Shown in pieces: positions 8,567-14,655 of a stretch of DNA of 14,655 nt. The position numbers and the translations under genes are program-made. Position 1 is the first letter of the stretch, and each line of letters begins with the position of its first letter. The notes beneath the pieces were generated by a model. The model was not told the DNA's origin, did not search any database, and worked only from the letters and a program-made list of their open reading frames with translations. Origin of the DNA: an uncultured Alphaproteobacteria bacterium (GTDB lineage: Bacteria; Pseudomonadota; Alphaproteobacteria; Sphingomonadales; Sphingomonadaceae); the NCBI GenBank assembly GCA_903939555.1, contig CAJAHV010000189.1, positions 1 to 14,655 of the forward strand, written 5' to 3'.

Positions 8567-8594
8567 ATGATAGTCCAAACACCATTGGCGTAAA
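8567..8594 (-). promoter_or_regulatory. Candidate aerR-ppsR promoter
   Basis: On the minus strand TTTACG (8594-8589), a 16-base spacer and TATCAT (8572-8567), five of six bases of the -10 consensus. Predicted start is near 8560, giving a leader of about 95-135 nt depending on the aerR start. The -35 overlaps the left half of the PpsR-like box. Confidence 0.4.
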
Positions 8595-8606
8595 GTCAGG
8601 TTGACA
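8589..8606. promoter_or_regulatory. PpsR/CrtJ-like box shared by divergent aerR and bchF promoters
   Basis: CGTAAAGTCAGGTTGACA fits TGT-N12-ACA except for the first base (C for T) and matches the bchG box at 11 of 18 positions, including GTAA and TTGACA. Its two ends coincide with the -35 elements of the predicted promoters in opposite directions, so one bound repressor could control both operons. The one mismatch and lack of data keep this moderate. Confidence 0.5.
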
Positions 8607-8628
8607 CAAGGGGCCTCGGTGTTAGGTT
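8601..8628 (+). promoter_or_regulatory. Candidate bchFNBH promoter
   Basis: A perfect -35 TTGACA (8601-8606), a 16-base spacer, and TAGGTT (8623-8628), a weak -10. Predicted start is near 8635, giving a leader of about 16 nt that still contains the bchF ribosome site. The -35 overlaps the right half of the PpsR-like box. Confidence 0.45.
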
Positions 8629-8637
8629 TCGGGACTT

Positions 8638-8643
8638 GGGGAG
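8638..8643 (+). promoter_or_regulatory. Ribosome binding site fixing the bchF GTG start
   Basis: GGGGAG lies 7 bases before GTG at 8651, the best Shine-Dalgarno match in the divergent region. It overlaps the TTG at 8636 that begins the longer frame, which therefore cannot use it, so GTG at 8651 is the better start. Confidence 0.7.
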
Positions 8644-8650
8644 ATACCGG

Positions 8651-9178
8651 GTGAATTCGCGTTCAAGCGTTACCGAAAAGGCCTTGGCTGCACGGCCACT
8701 CTACACGCCCGAGCAACGGGAACGGCGCGACGCATCGCCCTGGACGCTCGTGCAGGGCATCCTTGCTCCCGTCCAATTCCTGATCTTTGGGGTCAGCCTG
8801 TATCTCGTACTCAACTACCTGCGCACCGGTGCGTATCACGATGCCGCAGTCTGGTCTGTCGTGGCAAAAACCATGGCCTTGTATACCATCATGATAACGG
8901 GGGCGATCTGGGAGAAGGTTGTTTTTGGCAAATATCTGTTTGCAGACAGTTTTTTCTGGGAAGATGTGTTTTCGATGCTCGTCATCGCGCTGCACACCGC
9001 CTACCTCGTGGCGCTGTTCACCGGCAGCCTGACCGACCGGGAGTTGATGTTTCTCGCCCTGGCCGCCTATTTCACTTATGTAATCAACGCTGGCCAGTTC
9101 ATCTGGAAACTGCGCATGGCACGACTTGAAGCACCGCCCGCCAAACCGGGCGCCGGCGATCAGACAGTCGCCGCATGA
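8651..9178 (+). CDS. bchF: 3-vinyl bacteriochlorophyllide hydratase BchF
   Basis: BchF hydrates the C3 vinyl group of (bacterio)chlorophyllide to 3-hydroxyethyl on the way to BChl a. The protein is 175 residues from GTG at 8651 (MNSRSSVTEKALAARPLYTP), usual for the family. It is membrane-bound, with hydrophobic segments at about 37-56, 66-86, 105-124 and 131-149. The diagnostic stretch is WEKVVFGKYLFADSFFWEDV at 87-106 followed by FSMLVIALHTAYLVALF. The start is set by GGGGAG 7 bases upstream; a TTG at 8636 would add five residues and remove that site. It heads bchF-bchN-bchB-bchH, diverges from aerR, and overlaps bchN by 4 bp (ATGA). A PpsR-like box lies about 45 bp before the start. Confidence 0.95.
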   Translation: MNSRSSVTEKALAARPLYTPEQRERRDASPWTLVQGILAPVQFLIFGVSLYLVLNYLRTGAYHDAAVWSVVAKTMALYTIMITGAIWEKVVFGKYLFADSFFWEDVFSMLVIALHTAYLVALFTGSLTDRELMFLALAAYFTYVINAGQFIWKLRMARLEAPPAKPGAGDQTVAA

Positions 9179-10437
9179 CCGTGGCAACAGCATCCAGAAC
9201 CGCCGACGCGCTGCCGATCCTGCGGGAACGTGGCCAGCGTGAAGTTTTTTGCGGCCTCACCGGTATCATCTGGTTGCACCGCAAGGTTCAGGACGCGTTT
9301 TTTCTGGTCGTCGGCAGCCGCACCTGTGCGCACCTGCTGCAATCGGCAGCCGGGGTCATGATCTTTGCGGAGCCGCGTTTCGGCACGGCGATCATCGAAG
9401 AACGCGATCTCGCCGGCCTGGCGGACGCCAATGAAGAACTCGACAAGGTCGTTCGCCAATTGCTGGCCCGCCGGCCGGAGATCAAGCTGCTGTTTCTTGT
9501 CGGCAGTTGCCCCAGCGAGGTCATAAAGCTCGATCTTGGCCGCGCCGCGCAACGGCTCAACGGCAGCTATCCGGGCGTCAAGATTCTCAATTATTCGGGG
9601 AGCGGCATCGAAACCACCTTCACGCAAGGGGAGGACGCCTGCCTCGCCGCGCTGGTTCCTGAAATGCACGAAGAGCCGGCCGAACAATTGCTCGTTGTCG
9701 GCGCGCTGCCCGACGTGGTGGAAGACCAGTTCCGCCGTCTGTTTGCCGAACTCGGGATTGCCCGCGTCGAAACCCTGCCACCGCGCCGCGCCAAGGACCT
9801 GCCGGGTATCGGTCCCGGGACTCGTTTTCTGCTGGCGCAACCCTTTCTGGGAGACACGGCCCGCGCGCTCGAAACACGCGGAGCGGTGCACCTGCCCGCC
9901 ATGTTCCCGTTCGGTGCCGAGGGAACCACGGCCTGGCTGCACGCGGCGGCGCAGGCTTTCGGCATCGATGAAATGCATTTCCGCGCCGTCGTGGCGCCCG
10001 GGCGGGAACGCGCCAAGCGCGCGCTGGCGCACCATGCCGAACGGCTGGCCGGTAAGTCGATCTTCTTCATGCCCGATTCCCAGCTTGAAATACCGCTGGC
10101 GCGCTTCCTGTCCGCCGAACTCGGCATGAAGATCATCGAAGTCGGCACGCCCTATCTGCATCGCAGCCATCTCGCCGATGATCTGGCGGCACTGCCTGCC
10201 GGCGTGCAGATTTCTGAAGGGCAGGATGTCGACAAGCAACTCGATCGCGTCCGCGCGGCGCGGCCCGACCTGACCGTTTGCGGCCTTGGCCTCGCCAACC
10301 CGCTCGAGCGCGAGGGCCTGTCGACAAAATGGGCGATCGAGTTGGTGTTTTCGCCGGTCCATGGCTTTGAACAGGCCGGTGACCTGGCGGAACTGTTCGC
10401 GCGGCCGCTTGTCCGCCGCGACAAGTTGATGGTGTAG
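9175..10437 (+). CDS. bchN: Dark-operative protochlorophyllide reductase subunit BchN
   Basis: A 420-residue nitrogenase-like subunit. With BchB it forms the (BchN-BchB)2 catalytic component that reduces ring D of protochlorophyllide, fed with electrons by the ATP-dependent BchL. C26 (REVFCGLTG), C51 (VGSRTCAHLLQ) and C112 (VGSCPSEVIKLDL) are exactly the three cysteine ligands known for the Rhodobacter capsulatus NB cluster. NYSGSGIETTFTQGEDACL at 139-157 and PFGAEGTTAWL near 243 are also family-typical. The ATG at 9175 overlaps the bchF stop by 4 bp and has no strong ribosome site, so coupling is likely. bchB follows 3 bases after the TAG stop. The enzyme is oxygen-sensitive, so in an aerobic phototroph it would need low oxygen or rapid turnover; that comment is inference. 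Confidence 0.98.
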   Translation: MTVATASRTADALPILRERGQREVFCGLTGIIWLHRKVQDAFFLVVGSRTCAHLLQSAAGVMIFAEPRFGTAIIEERDLAGLADANEELDKVVRQLLARRPEIKLLFLVGSCPSEVIKLDLGRAAQRLNGSYPGVKILNYSGSGIETTFTQGEDACLAALVPEMHEEPAEQLLVVGALPDVVEDQFRRLFAELGIARVETLPPRRAKDLPGIGPGTRFLLAQPFLGDTARALETRGAVHLPAMFPFGAEGTTAWLHAAAQAFGIDEMHFRAVVAPGRERAKRALAHHAERLAGKSIFFMPDSQLEIPLARFLSAELGMKIIEVGTPYLHRSHLADDLAALPAGVQISEGQDVDKQLDRVRAARPDLTVCGLGLANPLEREGLSTKWAIELVFSPVHGFEQAGDLAELFARPLVRRDKLMV

Positions 10438-10440
10438 GCC

Positions 10441-12051
10441 ATGCAATTGACCGTCTGGACCTATGAAGGCCCGCCCCATGTCGGGGCGATGCGGGTGGCG
10501 ACAGGCATGAAGGGGCTGCACTATGTGCTGCACGCGCCGCAGGGCGATACCTATGCCGACCTGTTGTTCACGATGATCGAACGGCGCGGCGAACGACCGC
10601 CAGTCACTTACACCACCTTTCAGGCGCGTGATCTGGGCACCGATACCGCCGAGCTGTTCCAGTCCTCGGCACGCGATGCTTATGAACGTTTCAAGCCGCA
10701 GGCGATGATCGTCGGCGCCTCGTGCACCGCTGAACTGATCCAGGATGATCCCGCCGGGATGGCGCTGACCATGGGTCTGCCATGTCCGATCATCGCGCTT
10801 GACCTGCCGAGCTATTCCCACAAGGAAAATTGGGGCGCTGCCGAAACCTTTTACCAGATCGTCCGCCAACTCGCCGACAAGACCCGCACCGCGCCGCCGC
10901 GCGACGGCCGCCGGCTGCGCGCCAATCTGCTCGGGCCGACAGCCTTGGGTTTCCGCCACCGGGACGATATCGTCGAAGTGCGGCGGTTGCTGTCTGATCT
11001 TGGCATTGATGTGCATGTCTGCGCGCCGATGGGCTCGACTCCCGCCGATATCGCCGGGTTGGGTGAAGCCGATTTCAATGTCGTGCTTTATCCCGAGATC
11101 GCCCATGAAGCGGCGCGCTGGCTCGAAAAGAATTTCGGCCAGAAGTTTACCAAGACCATACCGATCGGCGTCAACGCCACCCGCGAATTCATCGCCGAAG
11201 TCTGCGCCATCGCCGATATTGCCGTGCCGGCCGATCCCGATGCGGGCCGCATGCCCTGGTGGTCACGTTCGGTCGATTCGACCTATCTCACCGGCAAGCG
11301 CGTCTTCATCTTCGGCGACGCCACCCACGCCGTGGCCGCAGCGCGGATTGCTAGCGAGGAGCTGGGGTTCCAGGTCGTCGGACTCGGATGCTACAATCGT
11401 GAATTCGCGCGCGATATCCGTAACGCGGCCGCGAAATATGGCGTAGAACCGCTGATCACTGATGATTATCTGGCTGTCGAGGAAGCGATTGCCGCCGCTA
11501 ATTGCGAACTGGTCCTCGGCACCCAGATGGAACGCCATATCGCCAAGCGGTTGCGCCTGCCGTGCGCGGTGATTTCGGCTCCCGTCCATGTTCAGGATTT
11601 CCCGGCGCGGCACAGCCCGCAAATGGGTTTCGAAGGTGCGAATGTCATTTTCGACACCTGGGTCCACCCGCTCGTGATGGGGCTGGAAGAACATCTGCTG
11701 ACGATGTTCCGCGACGATTTCGAATTTTCGGATGCCAATGGTCCCAGCCATCTCGGCCCGGGCGCGGCGCCGATTTTGGCGAGCCACCCGGATCAGGAAG
11801 TGCCGGCGACGGGCAGCGCCTTGTCCGGGATGCCCGACGCCAAGGCGGAAGAACCTGCCTCGGGTTCGGCCGGCGCCGGTCAGGCAGAAGCCAGTGGCTG
11901 GTCCGCCGACGCCACGCGAGAGCTGATGAAGATACCCTTTTTCGTCCGCAACAAGGCAAAACGAAATACCGAACGCTACGCTGCCGAAAAAGGCGTGACG
12001 GCGATCGGGGTCGAAACGCTATATGAAGCCAAGGCCCATTATGCGCGCTGA
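10441..12051 (+). CDS. bchB: Dark-operative protochlorophyllide reductase subunit BchB
   Basis: A 536-residue partner of BchN. It starts MQLTVWTYEGPPHVGAMRVA; D36 (HAPQGDTYADLLF) matches the unusual aspartate ligand that completes the [4Fe-4S] NB cluster. VGASCTAELIQDDP is at 91-104. D279 in SRSVDSTYLTGKRVFIFGD probably corresponds to the catalytic aspartate D274 reported for Rhodobacter; I infer this from context. The C-terminal small domain (about 487-536, WSADATRELMKIPFFVRNKA) is the PCP-reductase C-terminal domain. Between them, about 430-486, lies a Gly/Ala/Ser/Pro-rich linker with no conserved pattern, making the protein slightly longer than Rhodobacter BchB (about 525). Its last 11 bases overlap bchH. 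Confidence 0.98.
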   Translation: MQLTVWTYEGPPHVGAMRVATGMKGLHYVLHAPQGDTYADLLFTMIERRGERPPVTYTTFQARDLGTDTAELFQSSARDAYERFKPQAMIVGASCTAELIQDDPAGMALTMGLPCPIIALDLPSYSHKENWGAAETFYQIVRQLADKTRTAPPRDGRRLRANLLGPTALGFRHRDDIVEVRRLLSDLGIDVHVCAPMGSTPADIAGLGEADFNVVLYPEIAHEAARWLEKNFGQKFTKTIPIGVNATREFIAEVCAIADIAVPADPDAGRMPWWSRSVDSTYLTGKRVFIFGDATHAVAAARIASEELGFQVVGLGCYNREFARDIRNAAAKYGVEPLITDDYLAVEEAIAAANCELVLGTQMERHIAKRLRLPCAVISAPVHVQDFPARHSPQMGFEGANVIFDTWVHPLVMGLEEHLLTMFRDDFEFSDANGPSHLGPGAAPILASHPDQEVPATGSALSGMPDAKAEEPASGSAGAGQAEASGWSADATRELMKIPFFVRNKAKRNTERYAAEKGVTAIGVETLYEAKAHYAR

Positions 12052-14655
12052 AACACCTGATTCGAACGGGATTGGACCGGCCGTCCGCGTTGTCATCATC
12101 ACGCTCGACAATCATTTGTCGGGTGCCATCGAGCGGGCGCGAGCGCGTTTCGAACGTGAACAGCCGGGCGTTTCGATCGGCTTTCATGCCGCCGCGGATT
12201 GGGAATGCCAGCACAAGCTGGAAGCCGCCCGCGCCGATGTCGCCCGGGGTGACATCATCCTGACCAGCATGATCTTTCTGGAAGACCAGATTCGCGCCAT
12301 CAAGCCCGCGCTCGAAGCCCGGCGCGAACAATGCGACGCGATGGTCAATCTCATGTCGGCGTCCGAAATCGTCAAGCTGACCCGCATGGGCGATTATCGC
12401 ATGGATGCGCCGCCCAAGGGCCCGCTCGGCTGGTTGAAGAAGCTGCGCGGATCATCGAAGGAAGGCGCGCCCAACAGTGGCGCCGCCCAGATGGCGGTGT
12501 TGCGCCGGCTGCCCAAGCTGTTGAAATTCGTGCCGGGCACCGCGCAGGACGTTCGCGCCTATTTCCTGACGCTGCAATATTGGTTGGCAGGTTCGGACGA
12601 CAACGCCTTTTCGATGGTTCGCGCGCTGGTTGACCGGTATGCTGCCGGGCCTCGCGTTGCCTTGCGCAGCGCTGCCAGGGCCGAAGCGCCGAGGGATTAT
12701 CCCGACGTTGGTGTCTACCACCCCGACATGAAGGAGCGCCTCAGCCCGCGTCTGTCCGATTTGCCGACGAAGCGCACGTCGGGCGGTACGATCGGGTTGC
12801 TGCTGCTGCGTTCTTATGTGCTGGGCAAGGATGCCAATCACTATGACGGCGTCATCCGGGCCCTTGAGGCGCGTGGGCTGAACGTCATTCCGGCCTTCGC
12901 CGGCGGGCTCGATGCACGGCCAGTGCTCGACGAATTGTTCATGGAGGATGGCAAGACGACTGTTGACGCCGTCGTCAATCTGACCGGGTTCAGCCTTGTC
13001 GGTGGGCCTGCCTATAATGACGCCAAAGCCGCCGAAGCGGTGCTTGCCAAGCTCGATCGCCCTTACATCGCGGCCCACCCGGTGGAATTCCAGACGCTGC
13101 AGGCCTGGGGTGCCAACAAGCAAGGGCTATTGCCGCTCGAATCGACCATCATGATCGCCATTCCCGAACTTGATGGCGGTACCACGCCAATGGTGTTCGG
13201 TGGCCGCTCGGACGGCAGCGATGCCCCCTGCACCGGCTGTTCGCGGCGCTGCACCTGGCCGGTCGGCGGTGCGGTGCGCGCCATGCAAAGCTGCCCCGAA
13301 CGCGCCGAAGCGCTGGCGGCGCGCATGGCAAAGCTGGTGGCGTTGCGTCGCGCGCAGGAAAGCGAGCGGCGCGTCGGCATCGTGCTGTTCAACTTCCCGC
13401 CCGGTGGCGGCGCCGCGGGCACGGCACAATTCCTCGCCGTTTTCGAATCGCTGCATGCAACTCTCAAGCGGCTCAAGTCCGAAGGCTATGCCGTCGATGT
13501 GCCGGCGACCGCTGACGAGGTGCGTATCCGCATCCTTGCCGGCAATGCCGGGCGCTATGGCACCGAAGCCAATGTCCATGCCCATGTGGCGGCGGAAACC
13601 ATTGTCGCCAATGAGCCTTATCTCAAGGAAATCGAGGCCGAATGGGGCCCGGCACCGGGCAAGCTGCAGGCCGATGGCCAGTCGGTGTTCATTCTGGGGG
13701 CGCAATTCGGCAATGTCTTCATCGGCATCCAGCCGGCGCTGGGCTATGAAGGCGATCCGATGCGGCTGTTGTTCGAAGGGCGTTTTGCCCCGACGCACGC
13801 CTTCATGGCTTTTTATCGCTGGCTGCGGGATGACTTTAAGGCGCATGCCGTGCTGCATTTCGGCACTCATGGCAGCCTGGAATTCATGCCCGGCAAACAG
13901 ACCGGGCTGACCGAAAGCTGCTGGCCGGAACGCCTGATCGGCGATCTGCCCAATATCTATCTCTACGCCGCCAACAACCCGTCGGAAGGCGTCCTCGCCA
14001 AACGGCGTTCGGCGGCGACGTTGGTGTCCTATCTCACGCCGGCGCTGACCAATTCCGGGGTCTACAAGGGGTTGGCCGATCTCAAGGCCACCGTCGAACG
14101 CTGGCGCAGCGCCGAGCCGGGCAGCGACGAAATCGCGCCGCTGGCCGACGTCATCACGGAGCAGGCGACGGCGCTCGACCTTGATGGCAGCGACATCGCG
14201 GCGCTCGCTGCCAAAATCTACGAAATCGAACGCGAACTGATCCCGCAGGGGCTGCATGTCGCGGGCCAGGCCGCGACTGTCGAGGAACGCATCGACATGC
14301 TGGCCGCCGTGGCGGCGACGCGCGAAGATATGGTTTCGCGCGCTACCATCGAGGCGATCGTTGCCGGCACCGGGATTGCCGACACGCCGCTGCTAAAGGA
14401 ACTGGCGGCACTCAACACCGCGCTGGCGACCAACCATGAGCTGGATGGCCTGATGCACGCGCTGGCAGGCAAATATGTCCGACCGGTGTCGGGTGGCGAC
14501 ATCCTGCGCGCGCCGGAGATCCTGCCGACCGGGCGCAATATCCATGGTTTCGATCCGTTCCGCCTGCCGAGTGCCTTTGCCGTCAAGGATGGTGCCGCCC
14601 AGGCCGAACGCATTGTCCAGCGCAGCCTCGCTGATTCGGGGCACATGCCCGAAAC
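12041..14655 (+). CDS. bchH: Mg-chelatase large subunit BchH (C-terminus cut by window edge)
   Basis: BchH binds protoporphyrin IX and is the catalytic subunit of Mg-chelatase, working with the ATPases BchI and BchD (not in this window). 871 codons are visible, uninterrupted; family length is about 1,190-1,250, so over 300 residues are missing. The ATG at 12041 lies inside the end of bchB (11-bp overlap), with AAGG 6 bases upstream, and begins MRAETPDSNG before VRVVIITLDNHLSGAIERA. Family blocks: LTSMIFLEDQIRAI, SAAR-rich linker, LLLLRSYVLGKDANHYDGVI, FNFPPGGGAAGTAQFLAVFE, and HFGTHGSLEFMPGKQTGLT starting at H606, a strongly conserved active-site region. C397, C400, C404 and C418 form CX2CX3CX13C, a possible Fe-S site. 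Visible end is ADSGHMPE. Confidence 0.97.
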   Translation, partial: MRAETPDSNGIGPAVRVVIITLDNHLSGAIERARARFEREQPGVSIGFHAAADWECQHKLEAARADVARGDIILTSMIFLEDQIRAIKPALEARREQCDAMVNLMSASEIVKLTRMGDYRMDAPPKGPLGWLKKLRGSSKEGAPNSGAAQMAVLRRLPKLLKFVPGTAQDVRAYFLTLQYWLAGSDDNAFSMVRALVDRYAAGPRVALRSAARAEAPRDYPDVGVYHPDMKERLSPRLSDLPTKRTSGGTIGLLLLRSYVLGKDANHYDGVIRALEARGLNVIPAFAGGLDARPVLDELFMEDGKTTVDAVVNLTGFSLVGGPAYNDAKAAEAVLAKLDRPYIAAHPVEFQTLQAWGANKQGLLPLESTIMIAIPELDGGTTPMVFGGRSDGSDAPCTGCSRRCTWPVGGAVRAMQSCPERAEALAARMAKLVALRRAQESERRVGIVLFNFPPGGGAAGTAQFLAVFESLHATLKRLKSEGYAVDVPATADEVRIRILAGNAGRYGTEANVHAHVAAETIVANEPYLKEIEAEWGPAPGKLQADGQSVFILGAQFGNVFIGIQPALGYEGDPMRLLFEGRFAPTHAFMAFYRWLRDDFKAHAVLHFGTHGSLEFMPGKQTGLTESCWPERLIGDLPNIYLYAANNPSEGVLAKRRSAATLVSYLTPALTNSGVYKGLADLKATVERWRSAEPGSDEIAPLADVITEQATALDLDGSDIAALAAKIYEIERELIPQGLHVAGQAATVEERIDMLAAVAATREDMVSRATIEAIVAGTGIADTPLLKELAALNTALATNHELDGLMHALAGKYVRPVSGGDILRAPEILPTGRNIHGFDPFRLPSAFAVKDGAAQAERIVQRSLADSGHMPE

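Noticed and set aside
6766..8570. Long plus-strand frames (333 and 388 codons) opposite ppsR and aerR
   Set aside because: No recognisable domains or ribosome sites; the opposite strand encodes full PAS/HTH and B12-binding proteins.
8636..8650. TTG start at 8636 for bchF
   Set aside because: It would consume the GGGGAG ribosome site that is ideally spaced for GTG at 8651.
9160..11106. 648-codon open frame on the minus strand opposite bchN and bchB
   Set aside because: It is antisense to two securely identified genes with conserved cysteine and aspartate ligands, shows no family sequence and is explained by GC-rich codon bias.

Overview
The window is part of a photosynthesis gene cluster (PGC) from a high-GC alphaproteobacterium, flanked on the left by the start of a SUF iron-sulfur operon. 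It encodes bacteriochlorophyll (BChl) a enzymes (BchF, BchN, BchB, BchH, BchG, BchP), the photosystem repressor PpsR/CrtJ, its B12-binding partner AerR/PpaA, a PucC-family membrane protein (Bch2/Orf428) and TspO. Proteobacterial BChl a synthesis is therefore clear. The order aerR-ppsR-bchG-bch2-bchP-tspO diverging from bchFNBH, next to a SUF operon with an Rrf2-type regulator, fits a sphingomonad-like aerobic anoxygenic phototroph. That placement is inference; no 16S or light-harvesting gene lies in the window.

Layout. Minus strand, right to left from 8426: aerR, ppsR, bchG, bch2, bchP, tspO, tightly packed and often overlapping; then a gap of about 200 bp (1802-2003) with a probable promoter; then an Rrf2 SUF regulator and sufB, which runs off the left edge lacking about 40 C-terminal residues. 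Plus strand, left to right from 8651: bchF, bchN, bchB, bchH, with bchH cut by the right edge after 871 codons. The region between aerR and bchF is the divergent control region.

How the genes work together. BchH is the porphyrin-binding Mg-chelatase subunit. BchN and BchB form the catalytic component of dark-operative protochlorophyllide reductase (its BchL partner is outside the window). BchF hydrates the 3-vinyl group. BchG attaches the geranylgeranyl tail and BchP reduces it to phytyl. Bch2 resembles PucC/LhaA assembly factors. PpsR keeps two cysteines at positions expected for redox control, and AerR has a B12 histidine. A perfect TGT-N12-ACA PpsR-type box abuts bchG, and a one-mismatch box sits between the divergent aerR and bchF promoters, overlapping both predicted -35 elements. 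TspO, implicated in Rhodobacter in tetrapyrrole-linked tuning of the PpsR regulon, is the last gene of the leftward run.

I found no RNA genes, insertion sequences, CRISPR arrays or pseudogenes. The most interesting material is regulatory: the two PpsR-type boxes, the possibly leaderless bchG transcript, a short reading frame in front of aerR, a tandem duplication inside aerR, and a four-cysteine motif in BchH. I did not find strong evidence for a wholly new system.
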